Below are positions 55,460 through 63,866 of a stretch of 64,000 nucleotides of DNA, one piece after another. Below the pieces are notes generated by a model. That model saw only the letters and a list, made by a program, of their open reading frames with translations. It did not search any database and was not told where the DNA came from. Numbering within the stretch: the stretch's first letter is position 1; the number at the start of each line of letters is the position of its first letter. Origin of the DNA: Calothrix sp. FI2-JRJ7 (GTDB taxonomy: Bacteria > Cyanobacteriota > Cyanobacteriia > Cyanobacteriales > Nostocaceae). A program made the translations under genes and the position numbers. Location: contig JAHHGX010000001.1 in the NCBI GenBank assembly GCA_019359675.1, positions 38,242-102,241 on the forward strand. Reading direction: 5' to 3'.

Positions 55460-57019
55460 ATGACTACAGTAGTTATTGATTTTGGTACTAGCAACACGGT
55501 AGTTTGCACTACAGACCTAATTACGCAAACTCCCAGAACTCTTAAATTTGGCGATATATCAAGACGCTTTGAAATTGGGGGAGAAGCGGTAACTGTAGTC
55601 CCCTCCTTAGTATTTGTCGAAGGTCAAAATCGCTTCATGTTTGGCGAAACAGTACGGGCAAAGCGTTTAGGATTTTCTCAACCCGAACGCGCGTTTCGCA
55701 CTTTCAAACGGGACTTAGCAGCAGATTTTGTGCCACCTCCTCGTTTGTTAGATGGTAATAGTTATTCAGCAGAAGCTATTTCTGAAACGTTTCTTAAAGA
55801 AGTTTGGCGCCAAGTTGAAGAACAACTTCAACCAAGTCAAGCTATATTTACAGTACCAGTCGGCGCCTTTGAACGATACCTCGATTGGTTCCGTAGCGTT
55901 GCCGATAAATTAAATATTCCAAATATACAAATTGTCGATGAATCTACTGCTGCTGCACTTGGTTACGCAGTTCGGCGCCCTGGAGCGCTTGTATTAGTAA
56001 TTGACTTTGGTGGTGGTACTCTCGATTTAAGTTTAGTACGTACCGTCAAACCAGCATCTGAACAGCAAGCAGTCAAAGCGGAAGTTATCGCAAAGTCCGA
56101 TGCATTCGTTGGTGGTGTAGATGTAGATAACTGGATTGTTGAACATTATCTCCAAAAAACAGGCGCCTCACGCGAGACAGTAGGGGAAATTGGATATATG
56201 AACCTGCTGGAGCTTGCCGAAAGTTTAAAAATTCGACTTTCCACAACTGACGAAGCGAAAGAATCTTGGTTTGATGATGAGAACTTTATGTCCCACGAAT
56301 TACAGTTAAACCGGGACGAATTAGCAGATATATTAGAAAATCAGCAATTATTAGAGCAATTACGGCAAGCAATAGATGAAGTTTTATCCATAGCTTTAAC
56401 CAAAGGAATTAGCAAAACCAACATCGAACAAGTTTTACTCGTTGGAGGTACTTGTCAAATACCCGCCGTACAGCAACTAGTGGTATCCTACTTTGGTAAG
56501 CAAAAAGTTAAGTTAGATAAACCCTTTGAAGCAGTAGCACATGGCGCCTTAGCATTAAGCGAAATGGCAGAAGTCGATGACTACCTGCGTCACAGCTATG
56601 CTATCCGACTTTGGGAACCTCACAGCAAAAGCTACTCATATTATACGCTCATAGAAAAAGGCGCAAAATATCCAGGCGCCAAATCAGAGCCATTAACATT
56701 ACAAGTAGCTAGTGATGGACAGCGCGAAATACGTTTAGATATAGGAGAAGTAGCATCCCTATCCCAAGCAGAAGTTACATACGACGCATCCGGTAGAATG
56801 AGCAGTAGTAACCTAGTAAAACAAGACACCTACCGTTCCCTAGAAACCCACCATCAACAAGTATGTGTAGCACACCTACAACCACCCGGAGAAACAGGAA
56901 TAGACAGAATACAAGCACAATTTGAAGTCAACGAACAACGAGTATTAGTTGTAACAGTGAAAGACCTACTCACAGGCAAAATGCTCGTTGAAAAAGGCGC
57001 CATCGCCAAACTAAAATAA
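55460..57019 (+). CDS. Atypical Hsp70 family chaperone
   Basis: 519 residues against about 610-640 for DnaK. The actin-like ATPase (about 1-375) has VVIDFGTSNTVVCTTD (phosphate-1), VVPSLVFVEG, IFTVPVGAF, VDESTAAALGYAV, LVIDFGGGTLDLSLV (phosphate-2), GGVDVDNWIVEHYL and QVLLVGGTCQIPAVQQLV (adenosine). The C-terminal 145 residues form a short beta-rich substrate-like domain with no helical lid or EEVD-like tail. The preceding gene encodes a membrane GrpE-like protein. No dnaJ is seen. This looks like a dedicated two-component chaperone. Confidence 0.9.
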   Translation: MTTVVIDFGTSNTVVCTTDLITQTPRTLKFGDISRRFEIGGEAVTVVPSLVFVEGQNRFMFGETVRAKRLGFSQPERAFRTFKRDLAADFVPPPRLLDGNSYSAEAISETFLKEVWRQVEEQLQPSQAIFTVPVGAFERYLDWFRSVADKLNIPNIQIVDESTAAALGYAVRRPGALVLVIDFGGGTLDLSLVRTVKPASEQQAVKAEVIAKSDAFVGGVDVDNWIVEHYLQKTGASRETVGEIGYMNLLELAESLKIRLSTTDEAKESWFDDENFMSHELQLNRDELADILENQQLLEQLRQAIDEVLSIALTKGISKTNIEQVLLVGGTCQIPAVQQLVVSYFGKQKVKLDKPFEAVAHGALALSEMAEVDDYLRHSYAIRLWEPHSKSYSYYTLIEKGAKYPGAKSEPLTLQVASDGQREIRLDIGEVASLSQAEVTYDASGRMSSSNLVKQDTYRSLETHHQQVCVAHLQPPGETGIDRIQAQFEVNEQRVLVVTVKDLLTGKMLVEKGAIAKLK

Positions 57020-57023
57020 AGTT

Positions 57024-57148
57024 GTGGGAAAAGTAATCAATCTTGTGGTAGATGACCCAGAACGAATATTATATTTAGCTGTTCCCTTATCTGCTTATAA
57101 TAAGTTTTTTACACGTCCATTTGTACAAATTATCATTCAAAACAATTA
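57024..57148 (+). pseudogene. XisH (fdxN element excision controlling factor) C-terminal fragment
   Basis: A frame beginning just after the Hsp70 stop reads DDPERILYLAVPLSAYNKFF then TRPFVQIIIQNN and stops. This matches the XisH segment around its conserved ERxLYLAV motif. The N-terminal nuclease-like part is missing and the last ~20 residues are lost to the TAA. XisI follows at once, as in functional xisH-xisI pairs. Confidence 0.75.
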
Positions 57149-57193
57149 ATTAAAACTTCTTATTTATGATAATCTCAAGGAGGAAATAGTTCA

Positions 57194-57529
57194 ATGGATA
57201 AGATAGAAAATTATCGAGTTAAAATTCTTAATTTATTAAACGAATATGCAACTCATAAACCAGCTTATGGAGATATTGAAGCTGATAAAATATTCGATAC
57301 TCAACATAATCATTACCAATTAATAAATATTGGTTGGAATAAAGAACGGCGTATTTATAGTCCCTCAATTCAAATTGATATCAAAAATGATAAAGTTTGG
57401 ATTCAGTGTAATAATACTGAAGCAGATATTGCACAAGAACTTATTGACATGGGTATTCCCAAGCAGGACATTGTAATTGCTTTTCATTCCCCCTCTATGA
57501 GGGAATATACTGATTTTGCATTAGGTTAA
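57194..57529 (+). CDS. xisI: XisI, fdxN element excision controlling factor
   Basis: 111 residues, full length. NYRVKILNLLNEYATHKPAY then HYQLINIGWNKERRIYSPSI, KVWIQCNNTEADIAQELIDM and FHSPSMREYTDFALG match XisI along the whole chain. AAGGAGG lies ten bases before the ATG. XisI and XisH assist excision of the fdxN element in Nostoc heterocysts, but most copies are unlinked to that element. With XisH truncated next door, this XisI may be orphaned. Confidence 0.92.
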   Translation: MDKIENYRVKILNLLNEYATHKPAYGDIEADKIFDTQHNHYQLINIGWNKERRIYSPSIQIDIKNDKVWIQCNNTEADIAQELIDMGIPKQDIVIAFHSPSMREYTDFALG

Positions 57530-57605
57530 TTTTGTATAAGAGTAATTTAATACTTGAAATTATTTGAGACAATAAAATTTAATAACAGGGAAATTATGTA
57601 TCACT

Positions 57606-58229
57606 ATGGGATATACAGTTTTATATCAAGCTATTCCAGAACAAGCACAACTACTTGAACGCCTACGTTCAGATAAAAAAATGTATTGCATTTATGAAGC
57701 AGTGGCGCCTTTTAGCTTCAAAATATTTAATGCATCAGAAATAGACGAAAGTTACGTAAATGATATTTTAAATAGTGAAGTTGACGCAGAAAACTTTACT
57801 TCTCGTGTTGAAGCAGAAAATACTTGGAAAGAATTTATTGCGGAGTTAGAACTAGCCAAATTTTTATATCCAAATATTGCTAACAGAGCAACTAATTTAA
57901 AGAATTGCTGTAATATAATTGAAACAGCGCTTATTTCAGAATTAGAGGATATAGAATTTAATACTGATATTCGTGTACACAAGTATATACATCAATTTAC
58001 GCGCGGTAGCGAACCAGTAGCAGCACATCTTTCTCACTACCCTTGGTACAATCTTTACTTTATACCATCTTTATTTGTAAAAGAGTTTGCGGAAATTCTA
58101 CGAAAAATAGAAGGCAAATATTTGTTGGAAAAATATAATTTGTCATACCAAGAGGACTTTGACAGATGGAAAAAGTTATATTTGGAAGCTTCTCTTTATA
58201 ACGAAGCGTTATTAATCAATGTAATTTAG
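57606..58229 (+). CDS. Hypothetical protein, 207 residues
   Basis: Not securely recognised; MGYTVLYQAIPEQAQLLERL recalls DUF1877-type immunity-like proteins, which is only a suggestion. Acidic, soluble, alpha-rich, with NTDIRVHKYIHQFTRGSEPV and an aromatic YPWYNLYFIPSLFVKEF segment. No signal peptide. It lies 77 bases after xisI in the same direction and is followed by a long gene-poor region. Confidence 0.6.
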   Translation: MGYTVLYQAIPEQAQLLERLRSDKKMYCIYEAVAPFSFKIFNASEIDESYVNDILNSEVDAENFTSRVEAENTWKEFIAELELAKFLYPNIANRATNLKNCCNIIETALISELEDIEFNTDIRVHKYIHQFTRGSEPVAAHLSHYPWYNLYFIPSLFVKEFAEILRKIEGKYLLEKYNLSYQEDFDRWKKLYLEASLYNEALLINVI

Positions 58230-58404
58230 ATAATTGGCATGGGAATTCTGGGTTTAATATATCCTTATTCATCTCACACCCGCATGGGGGTTAAAACCCA
58301 CATGCTCATAATTGAAGTCCATTAAAATGGACTGGTGAAGGGAGTCATGTTGAATACACCACTATTTTAAATTACTGATTTATGCGTATAAATATTTTAT
58401 GATT

Positions 58405-58642
58405 AAACCACAAAAGTGCCTGTTCAAAGATAATAAGCACAAAGCATTATGGTGATTTAGTACGGTATTTATTTGATACATTTTTATTAGTATTCAAAGG
58501 CGCCGTTGGTGCTAATATTTGGAGTAGGCGCCCTTTAAAATCATTTCCTCCTGAGATGGAAGAAATGGAACTGCACCAAAACGATAGGGTGTACTGTATT
58601 AATCAGTTAAAGGAGGCGCCCGCTTACTTTGTACTCACTTAA
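58405..58642 (+). pseudogene. Possible gene fragment with three GGCGCC sites
   Basis: A start-less frame reads KHYGDLVRYLFDTFLLVFKG, AVGANIWSRRPLKSFPPEME, EMELHQNDRVYCINQLKEAP, AYFVLT-stop. It is open for about 79 codons and protein-like but unidentified. Three GGCGCC palindromes fall in it within about 120 bases. Confidence 0.3.
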
Positions 58643-58649
58643 GCTTGCC

Positions 58650-58856
58650 TTATTTTGCTTTCGTAGAAACTTCATTAATAGCTTCAATTTTTTGTACTAA
58701 AGAAGCTATAATTCTTGTTTTCATTTTTACAACATTATCTGAAAGCCAAGCACTCTTCTTGTTGTCTAGGCTTAAGTCGAGAGCCTCACTAACGTACTGC
58801 CTTATTTTGATCTAGTGCAGCATGGCTAAAATAGCTATCCAGTTAGAAAAAGCTAC
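58650..58856 (-). pseudogene. Possible small gene remnant, frameshifted
   Basis: One minus frame gives YVSEALDLSLDNKKSAWLSD then NVVKMKTRIIASLVQKIEAI and ends EVSTKAK at 58650. Just upstream another frame gives LDSYFSHAALDQNKAV. One shifted base would join them. No start codon; unidentified. Confidence 0.3.
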
Positions 58857-58859
58857 AAA

Positions 58860-59082
58860 GCTTATCAAGTAAGGAATCTTTTTTCTGCCTTCTGCCTCCT
58901 ATCTTCTGCCTTCTGGCACTAGATTATTACAGGCACCTATAAAATCAGTTGTTTAATTACTAAATCGGTTTATGTAAATTTTTGTCAAATAAAAAATTGC
59001 ATGGTAATTGTTTAGTATTTAATAAATATTATCTTATTACTTTAATACTTAAAATTCAAACAGGTAAAAATCCGCTTAAAAA
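58860..59082. other. Non-coding, CTGCCTTCTG tandem-like repeat
   Basis: CTGCCTTCTGCC/TCTTCTGCCTTCTGG near 58886-58915 is a pyrimidine-rich short tandem repeat. The rest is AT-rich and serves as leader for the next gene. Confidence 0.5.
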
Positions 59083-59478
59083 ATGGTCAACTTCCTTTCA
59101 AATATTATTTACACCATTCTTTCCACTCTTTTCTCAATCTTAACTTTAGCGCTATTTCTTTTGGGACCCATACTTGCAGTGTTTGCTAGCCGCTATTCGC
59201 TTCCAATTCATTGGCGATTACTTCTGCTTGTAATTTGCATCTTATACGGACTTTTGCCGCTGTTACTCCTTTGGGTAGGAAACAGTTTAGCCGAACACTT
59301 TAACTGTCACTCGGAGGCTCTTACTTATACTTGTCCTACAAACCCTAGACTTGGAGGTTTGATTTCAACAATGGTCTTTATTGGAAACTGGGGCCCTTTA
59401 ATCACTATCCCATCTGGTGTTTTAGGTGTTATCGGATTTATTATTTCATTTGTCCTTATGCTTTTACGTAACAAATAA
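59083..59478 (+). CDS. Small integral membrane protein, 131 residues
   Basis: About four hydrophobic segments: residues 7-35 (YTILSTLFSILTLALFLLGP), 44-66 (LLLLVICILYGLLPLLLLWV), then a short loop with two Cys (HFNCHSEALTYTCPTNP), 88-105 and 108-128. The Cys pair may form an external disulfide. Family unknown. Monocistronic. Confidence 0.6.
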   Translation: MVNFLSNIIYTILSTLFSILTLALFLLGPILAVFASRYSLPIHWRLLLLVICILYGLLPLLLLWVGNSLAEHFNCHSEALTYTCPTNPRLGGLISTMVFIGNWGPLITIPSGVLGVIGFIISFVLMLLRNK

Positions 59479-59532
59479 CCAAATACTGAATCATAAAATT
59501 GACCAGCACCTCATATCAAGGTTATACACATA

Positions 59533-59682
59533 ATGATCTCAGCTTTTCGTAAATATTATGTAAATTACTGTAAATTTATAGGTAAAGCAATGTTAAGAAT
59601 ATTCAGGAATAACTTCTCTTTGTCAGTCAAGCAAAGCGTCATGGATGAACTAGCTATACGTAGAAAAATAAGTAATAAATAA
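59533..59682 (+). CDS. Possible 49-residue basic peptide
   Basis: ATG 59533 reads MISAFRKYYVNYCKFIGKAM then LRIFRNNFSLSVKQSVMDEL and ends RRKISNK. Basic and partly amphipathic. The ribosome site is weak. It may be chance in AT-rich DNA. Confidence 0.25.
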   Translation: MISAFRKYYVNYCKFIGKAMLRIFRNNFSLSVKQSVMDELAIRRKISNK

Positions 59683-60064
59683 TACACTTGTACAGACGAT
59701 GCTTCCAATGATAGAAACACCTTCAGCCTCCTGTAGCTTGTTATAATGATTATCAGTTGTCATCATTGATTATGCTAAGGAAGATTAGCCGATTAACCGA
59801 TTTTCATTATCTTTCTTAATTCCAAAACATATATTTATTTCCAATAGATAACTATAAAGATACTGTAAAATTTTTATTAAGCTTATACATTGCTGCTTAA
59901 GTATAGTACTGTTATTAAATGATAGTTAGGTTTCTTCTGGAATTAGCTTTTTGCGTAATGAAGTTAAGTTAAGTTAGTACCTGGTATAAGTAATATATTT
60001 GGATATTGACTTTCCACTCGCACTTCAAATTAATTTAATGACAATTAGAACCACAACAGTAGTT
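59683..60064. other. Intergenic, nothing recognised
   Basis: AT-rich leader upstream of the exported protein; no RNA gene or repeat of the families seen elsewhere. Confidence 0.4.
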
Positions 60065-60943
60065 ATGAACAAATTTAAATACTTTCCCATGTTAGTTTTA
60101 TATGTCGTTTTGATGGGTGGAGCGACTAGTAATATACCTGCTCAAGCTGGCGAAAGTAAAGCTTTGTTGATCGCTGATAACCAATCTCTTAGCCAATCGG
60201 ATATTGATAAAGTTATCGCTTTTTACGAATGGGCATTTGCAGTAAAATTTACGCCTGAACAGCGCAATCAATATAAATCAATAAAATTAAACGATTTTAG
60301 CTCAGACCCAGAGGGAACTAGAAAAGACTTTGACGATATAATTTCCACTTATACACAATTTCTTGCTAAGAATGAAGAGGAACAAAGCCAAACTCGGCAG
60401 GCATTTAACGCAGAATTTATCAAAGAATTGCGAAAATTGCCTTCAGATGCGGAAGCCAAACTTTTACTGTCTATTTATGATAGCGCGCACTCCCAAACCG
60501 CTTCAAATAATGTAGATAATTCATCTAAAGGCGTTGGAGATATTTCGTCTATAGTTGGAAAATGGGTCTGGGCACGTACCGGAAGCAGTACTTATAGCAA
60601 TGCTGGCACATTTGTGGGATCGAATGGTTCGCGTTTCACTTATCAATTTCTGCCAAATGGAACGGTTGAATACACGGGTATTATGAACATAATGAGCGGC
60701 GGTTGCAGCCAGCAAATTTTCAAATCTCGAACAGGAAAAGTCAGTCTGAGCGGCAGTACAATGACAATTAACTGGTCAAAAGCAACTTTCACTCGTGACT
60801 TTTCATGCGACAGAGCGAACAATTACACGAAAACTTTGCCTGCCGAAAAGGAAACTTATCAGGTAAGATTCAAAACTGATCTGGGTCAGAAACAGCTTTG
60901 TTTGACGGGTAAGGACGAAACCTGTTACAGCCCGACAAACTAG
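60065..60943 (+). CDS. Exported protein with C-terminal lipocalin-like beta domain
   Basis: 292 residues from ATG 60065 (MNKFKYFPMLVLYVV), which opens a signal peptide ending near PAQA; the longer frame from 59999 spoils it. Residues about 40-150 are helical and acidic (SQSDIDKVIAFYEWAFAVKF). From about 165 a beta-rich domain follows (GKWVWARTGSSTYSNAGTFV, YQFLPNGTVEYTG, KQLCLTGKDETCY) like a small lipocalin or copper-resistance-type barrel. Likely periplasmic. Function unknown. Confidence 0.65.
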   Translation: MNKFKYFPMLVLYVVLMGGATSNIPAQAGESKALLIADNQSLSQSDIDKVIAFYEWAFAVKFTPEQRNQYKSIKLNDFSSDPEGTRKDFDDIISTYTQFLAKNEEEQSQTRQAFNAEFIKELRKLPSDAEAKLLLSIYDSAHSQTASNNVDNSSKGVGDISSIVGKWVWARTGSSTYSNAGTFVGSNGSRFTYQFLPNGTVEYTGIMNIMSGGCSQQIFKSRTGKVSLSGSTMTINWSKATFTRDFSCDRANNYTKTLPAEKETYQVRFKTDLGQKQLCLTGKDETCYSPTN

Positions 60944-60999
60944 GTAACAGTGTGTTGTAACGGTATTTCTCCCTGTTTTGATTCCTAAGAAGGCGCCGC

Positions 61000-61623
61000 T
61001 CAAAGCTTCTCAAATAACTCTTGATTAATAATTTCACCCTGACGGTCAATAATCAATGGAAACTTCCACCCGGTCTTATGAACAGACTTCCAAGGTGCGT
61101 TTACAGATATAGAAGAGGGATTAAAATCGGTTAAATCCAACTTACCTTCATGCTCGTTACTACCAAGAATATTTGAGAATTCAATCACATGCTGTTTAGT
61201 CCCAAAAAATTCAACGGTATTTAGATAAAGTTTCTGCTCACGATCATCATAATCAATACTGGCTACATACAACTTGCCATACAACCACATACCACCAGCA
61301 AAGGCTACACCAAGACTAGAAACAACCGCAGCTAAAGCTATACGTTGAGGCAATGGTTTTAAAACTCCGCCATCACCTGGAGCTAGTCCATAATTTCGAG
61401 CTATACTCACGCCACCTACAGTGGCTCCAATTAAAGAGAAGAGCGACAGTAGCATAAGGAAACGAACTTTTACTAATTGCCCAGCCGCACGGAAGACAGG
61501 AATTCTACTCATGTTACTGATAATAAAATTTGATAGTATTCTCAATCTATATTGGAAGGGTAAGGATAAGGACATTGCATGGCGACTCTGCCCTTCGACT
61601 ATGGCGCCAATATATTTATGCAC
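61000..61623 (-). CDS. Membrane protein with two helices and a C-terminal soluble domain
   Basis: 207 residues from ATG 61623, but the internal ATG at 61512 (MSRIPVFRAAGQLVKV) may be the real start, giving 170. Two membrane segments, FLMLLSLFSLIGATVGGVSI and IALAAVVSSLGVAFAGGMWL, flank a GLAPGDGGVLKPLPQR loop. A soluble beta-rich tail (YVASIDYDDREQKLYLNTVE, FFGTKQHVIEFSNI) faces one side. The arrangement recalls the TMEM70/TMEM186-like eukaryotic mitochondrial proteins, an observation from layout only. Unknown function. Confidence 0.55.
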   Translation of the reverse strand: MHKYIGAIVEGQSRHAMSLSLPFQYRLRILSNFIISNMSRIPVFRAAGQLVKVRFLMLLSLFSLIGATVGGVSIARNYGLAPGDGGVLKPLPQRIALAAVVSSLGVAFAGGMWLYGKLYVASIDYDDREQKLYLNTVEFFGTKQHVIEFSNILGSNEHEGKLDLTDFNPSSISVNAPWKSVHKTGWKFPLIIDRQGEIINQELFEKL

Positions 61624-61975
61624 TCTGAACTTCGCGTAACCGATGTTCTAGAAAGCGGCGTTCGCTGTCATTGGTGACTAGTGCAAGCGCTCTGGTGTAG
61701 CTTTGTGCGGCTGATGCTGAGGCACCGATGCGGCGCAGCAGATCGGCACGTGTGGCGTGAAATAGATGGTAGTCATTAAGTTGGGTGGCAAGTTTATCGA
61801 TGAGTTCGAGTGCTGTTTGAGGACTGTCTACCATTGAGATTGCTACTGCCCGATTAAGCGATACAATTGGCGAGGGCTGCAAGCGTTCGAGTAAATCGTA
61901 GAGATGGACAATTTGCAACCAGTCTGTTTCTTCTGCCCGTGGCGTCTGACAGTCCCAATGAACACTTTGAAACAC
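61616..61975 (-). pseudogene. ECF sigma factor (DUF6596/ECF42-type), C-terminal fragment
   Basis: EETDWLQIVHLYDLLERLQP then SPIVSLNRAVAISMVDSPQT and LFHATRADLLRRIGASASAA plus RRFLEHRLREV match the TPR-like C-terminal domain of ECF sigma factors of the YCII/DGPF-linked group. The sigma-2 and sigma-4 DNA-binding domains are absent. The fragment runs at its 5' side directly into a VOC-protein fragment on the opposite strand (61920-62160). Confidence 0.85.
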
Positions 61976-62160
61976 CCCAAGGCTTCTATGTGCAGATCAG
62001 CATTGACTCACCAGAGGAGGCAGAACGCATTTTTCACGCTCTGGCAGAAAACGGAAAAGTGAAGATGCCGATTGATCAAACCTTTTGGTCTGTCCGTTTT
62101 GGCATGTTGGTTGATCAATTTGGAACTCCGTGGATGATTAACTGCGAAAAGGCTGCTTGA
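61937..62160 (+). pseudogene. VOC/PhnB-like protein, C-terminal fragment
   Basis: SDSPNEHFETPQGFYVQISI, then DSPEEAERIFHALAENGKVK and PIDQTFWSVRFGMLVDQFGT, PWMINCE is the end of a PhnB/glyoxalase-like VOC protein. The first half is missing. In many genomes PhnB-like, YCII (DGPF) and ECF42 genes form one cluster, so this and the adjoining sigma fragment are probably what remains of such a cluster after deletion and inversion. Confidence 0.8.
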
Positions 62161-62166
62161 GCCTCA

Positions 62167-62203
62167 TTCCTGGGAAGTGTTTGTAAGCATCTCCCAGGAA
62201 CTT
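62167..62203. terminator. TTCCTGGGA...TCCCAGGAA hairpin
   Basis: Perfect nine-base arms and an 18-base loop right after the VOC fragment stop; weak T tail (CTTTA). Confidence 0.5.
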
Positions 62204-62446
62204 TAGGTGATGAAATTTGGATTTTGATTGTAGTAGCTGTTATGGAGAGGTTTTAAAAATACCGTGCCCATTTAAGTTTAAATGCATGTTTTCAAAATTA
62301 AGGCGCCGATGTATTAAGGTTACATTTTTTTAATAGCTTTGAGTTGAGGTATCATCATGCACTCGTAGAGGAAAGTGGCAAGTGCGATAAGTAGAAAATT
62401 TACAATGTAACATTTTTACAATTGCTTTTATTAATGATACAAACAA

Positions 62447-62740
62447 CTAGCCAATTGCAAACCCATCAAACTGTCGCATAAACGGTGAGTGATATGCCAG
62501 TACAATATCTTCTTTCGCTACTCCTAGCTTTACAAGTTCATCTGCAAATCCAATTTCAGTTCCATCATACTGTACCCAAATCTTGCTATCTTTAATATCA
62601 ATGTGTACCGAACATCCATAAATGCGGCGCTCGTCTTTCCATCCAGCGCTAACAACTTGATAGTGGTCTCGTTCTAAATCAAAAACAGGCATTACTTCAA
62701 TTTCGCCCGATGAGAATCTGTAACTAGCATTTTTACACAT
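62447..62740 (-). CDS. XisI-like protein, N-terminally altered
   Basis: 97 residues. FDLERDHYQVVSAGWKDERR then IYGCSVHIDIKDSKIWVQYD and LAYHSPFMRQFDGFAIG match XisI. The usual N-terminal helix (about 25 residues) is missing: the first residues, MCKNASYRFSSGEIEVMPV, keep only part of the YGDVE-like stretch. A CTTGTGG repeat end (62751) lies immediately upstream and may have removed the original start. Possibly non-functional; no XisH nearby. Confidence 0.75.
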   Translation of the reverse strand: MCKNASYRFSSGEIEVMPVFDLERDHYQVVSAGWKDERRIYGCSVHIDIKDSKIWVQYDGTEIGFADELVKLGVAKEDIVLAYHSPFMRQFDGFAIG

Positions 62741-62909
62741 TAAAATCAGTATCTTGTGGGTCTCAATCCATCGGACGGTATTGGCAACTGCATTAGGCTT
62801 TCAGAAAAACGGCTCAGACTCGAAAACGTCTATTTGCTGGATGTATCAGTCTGTAAATCGATTTTTGTCGCTTGATATGAAACTAGTTGAAGTCACAAAA
62901 TAACAAACA

Positions 62910-63515
62910 ATGTCACAAAATCATAACCAACCCAGAGAATATGACCCTGTACTCGGCGCCCAACAACCACAACCTCCCATCAACGGTGTTGTCTTGGGTG
63001 GAATTGAAGGTGTAAAAAGACGCTTGGCTTCTACTGATGTTGAACAAAAAGTTATAGCTTTAGAAGACGCATTAAAATACGGCGCCGCAGGTTTAGAAAT
63101 AGTCATTCAAGGATTGGAAGATAAATATTCGAGAGTGCAACAAGCTGCTTACTTGCTGCTTTATGCTCGACAAGAACCTGTAGTTCAACAAGCATTACAC
63201 GAATATAAAACCAAAAACAACAGATTTGATTATTTCGTTGCACTAGCACAAGCTGGAGGTGTTGCTGATATTGATAAGCTGATGGATAGTTTGGAAAATG
63301 ATTTCAACAGCGCAACCTGTAAGCTAGTTGATTATGCTCTTGGTCTAGTTAAAACCAATGAAGGCAAAGAGCGAATTAAGCATTACCTTTTCAACGGGAC
63401 TCAGACACAACGTAATTACGCAGCACTTTATTTTAAACGTAAAGGCGTCAGAGATATTTTAGTTGAAGCGGTAAATAAAGGTTGTATCGACAGAGTACAA
63501 GCATTCTCAAAGTAA
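62910..63515 (+). CDS. HEAT-repeat protein (cyanobacterial)
   Basis: 201 residues. A Pro/Gln-rich N-terminus with YDPVLGAQQPQPPINGVVLG and GGIEGVKRRLAS precedes about four alpha-helical HEAT/armadillo-like repeats (KVIALEDALKYGAAGLEIVI, RVQQAAYLLLYARQEPVVQQ). Similar proteins are common in cyanobacteria and often annotated as HEAT or WD-associated. A protein-binding scaffold is likely; no lyase (CpcE-like) residues are claimed. The gene follows an AT-rich leader and precedes a small hypothetical gene. Confidence 0.75.
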   Translation: MSQNHNQPREYDPVLGAQQPQPPINGVVLGGIEGVKRRLASTDVEQKVIALEDALKYGAAGLEIVIQGLEDKYSRVQQAAYLLLYARQEPVVQQALHEYKTKNNRFDYFVALAQAGGVADIDKLMDSLENDFNSATCKLVDYALGLVKTNEGKERIKHYLFNGTQTQRNYAALYFKRKGVRDILVEAVNKGCIDRVQAFSK

Positions 63516-63596
63516 AATTTAGATTACGAGTAAATTTAAGCAATAATTGTTCATAGGCGCCGGAGATAAAAGTAATTATAAGGAGTAATTGAAATA

Positions 63597-63866
63597 GTGA
63601 CTATTACACCAGAAGAACTACAACGTCGTAAGCAGCAGCGTACCGAAATTGGTAAACTTTGTCGAGAAGTTTTTGAACGTATTCGTCCAGAATTGATTGA
63701 TAATCATTATAACTGGTTTATTGCTGTTGATGCGGACACTGGTAACTACCTTTTAGATTCCCAGTTGCAAGGGTTGTTAGAACAACTTCGTAAAAATTAT
63801 ACAGACCTAAATGCAAAAGTAACTATTTTCCGGCTTAATGAAAATGGTGCCTGTGGCAAGATATAG
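63597..63866 (+). CDS. Hypothetical protein, 89 residues
   Basis: GTG start at 63597, preceded by AAGGAGTAATTGAAATA. The frame MTITPEELQRRKQQRTEIGK then WFIAVDADTGNYLLDSQLQG has the look of a small cyanobacterial family with an alpha-helical start and a beta hairpin (IAVDADTGNYLLD). Acidic-basic mix, soluble. Codirectional with the HEAT protein, 81 bases downstream; function unknown. Confidence 0.65.
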   Translation: MTITPEELQRRKQQRTEIGKLCREVFERIRPELIDNHYNWFIAVDADTGNYLLDSQLQGLLEQLRKNYTDLNAKVTIFRLNENGACGKI

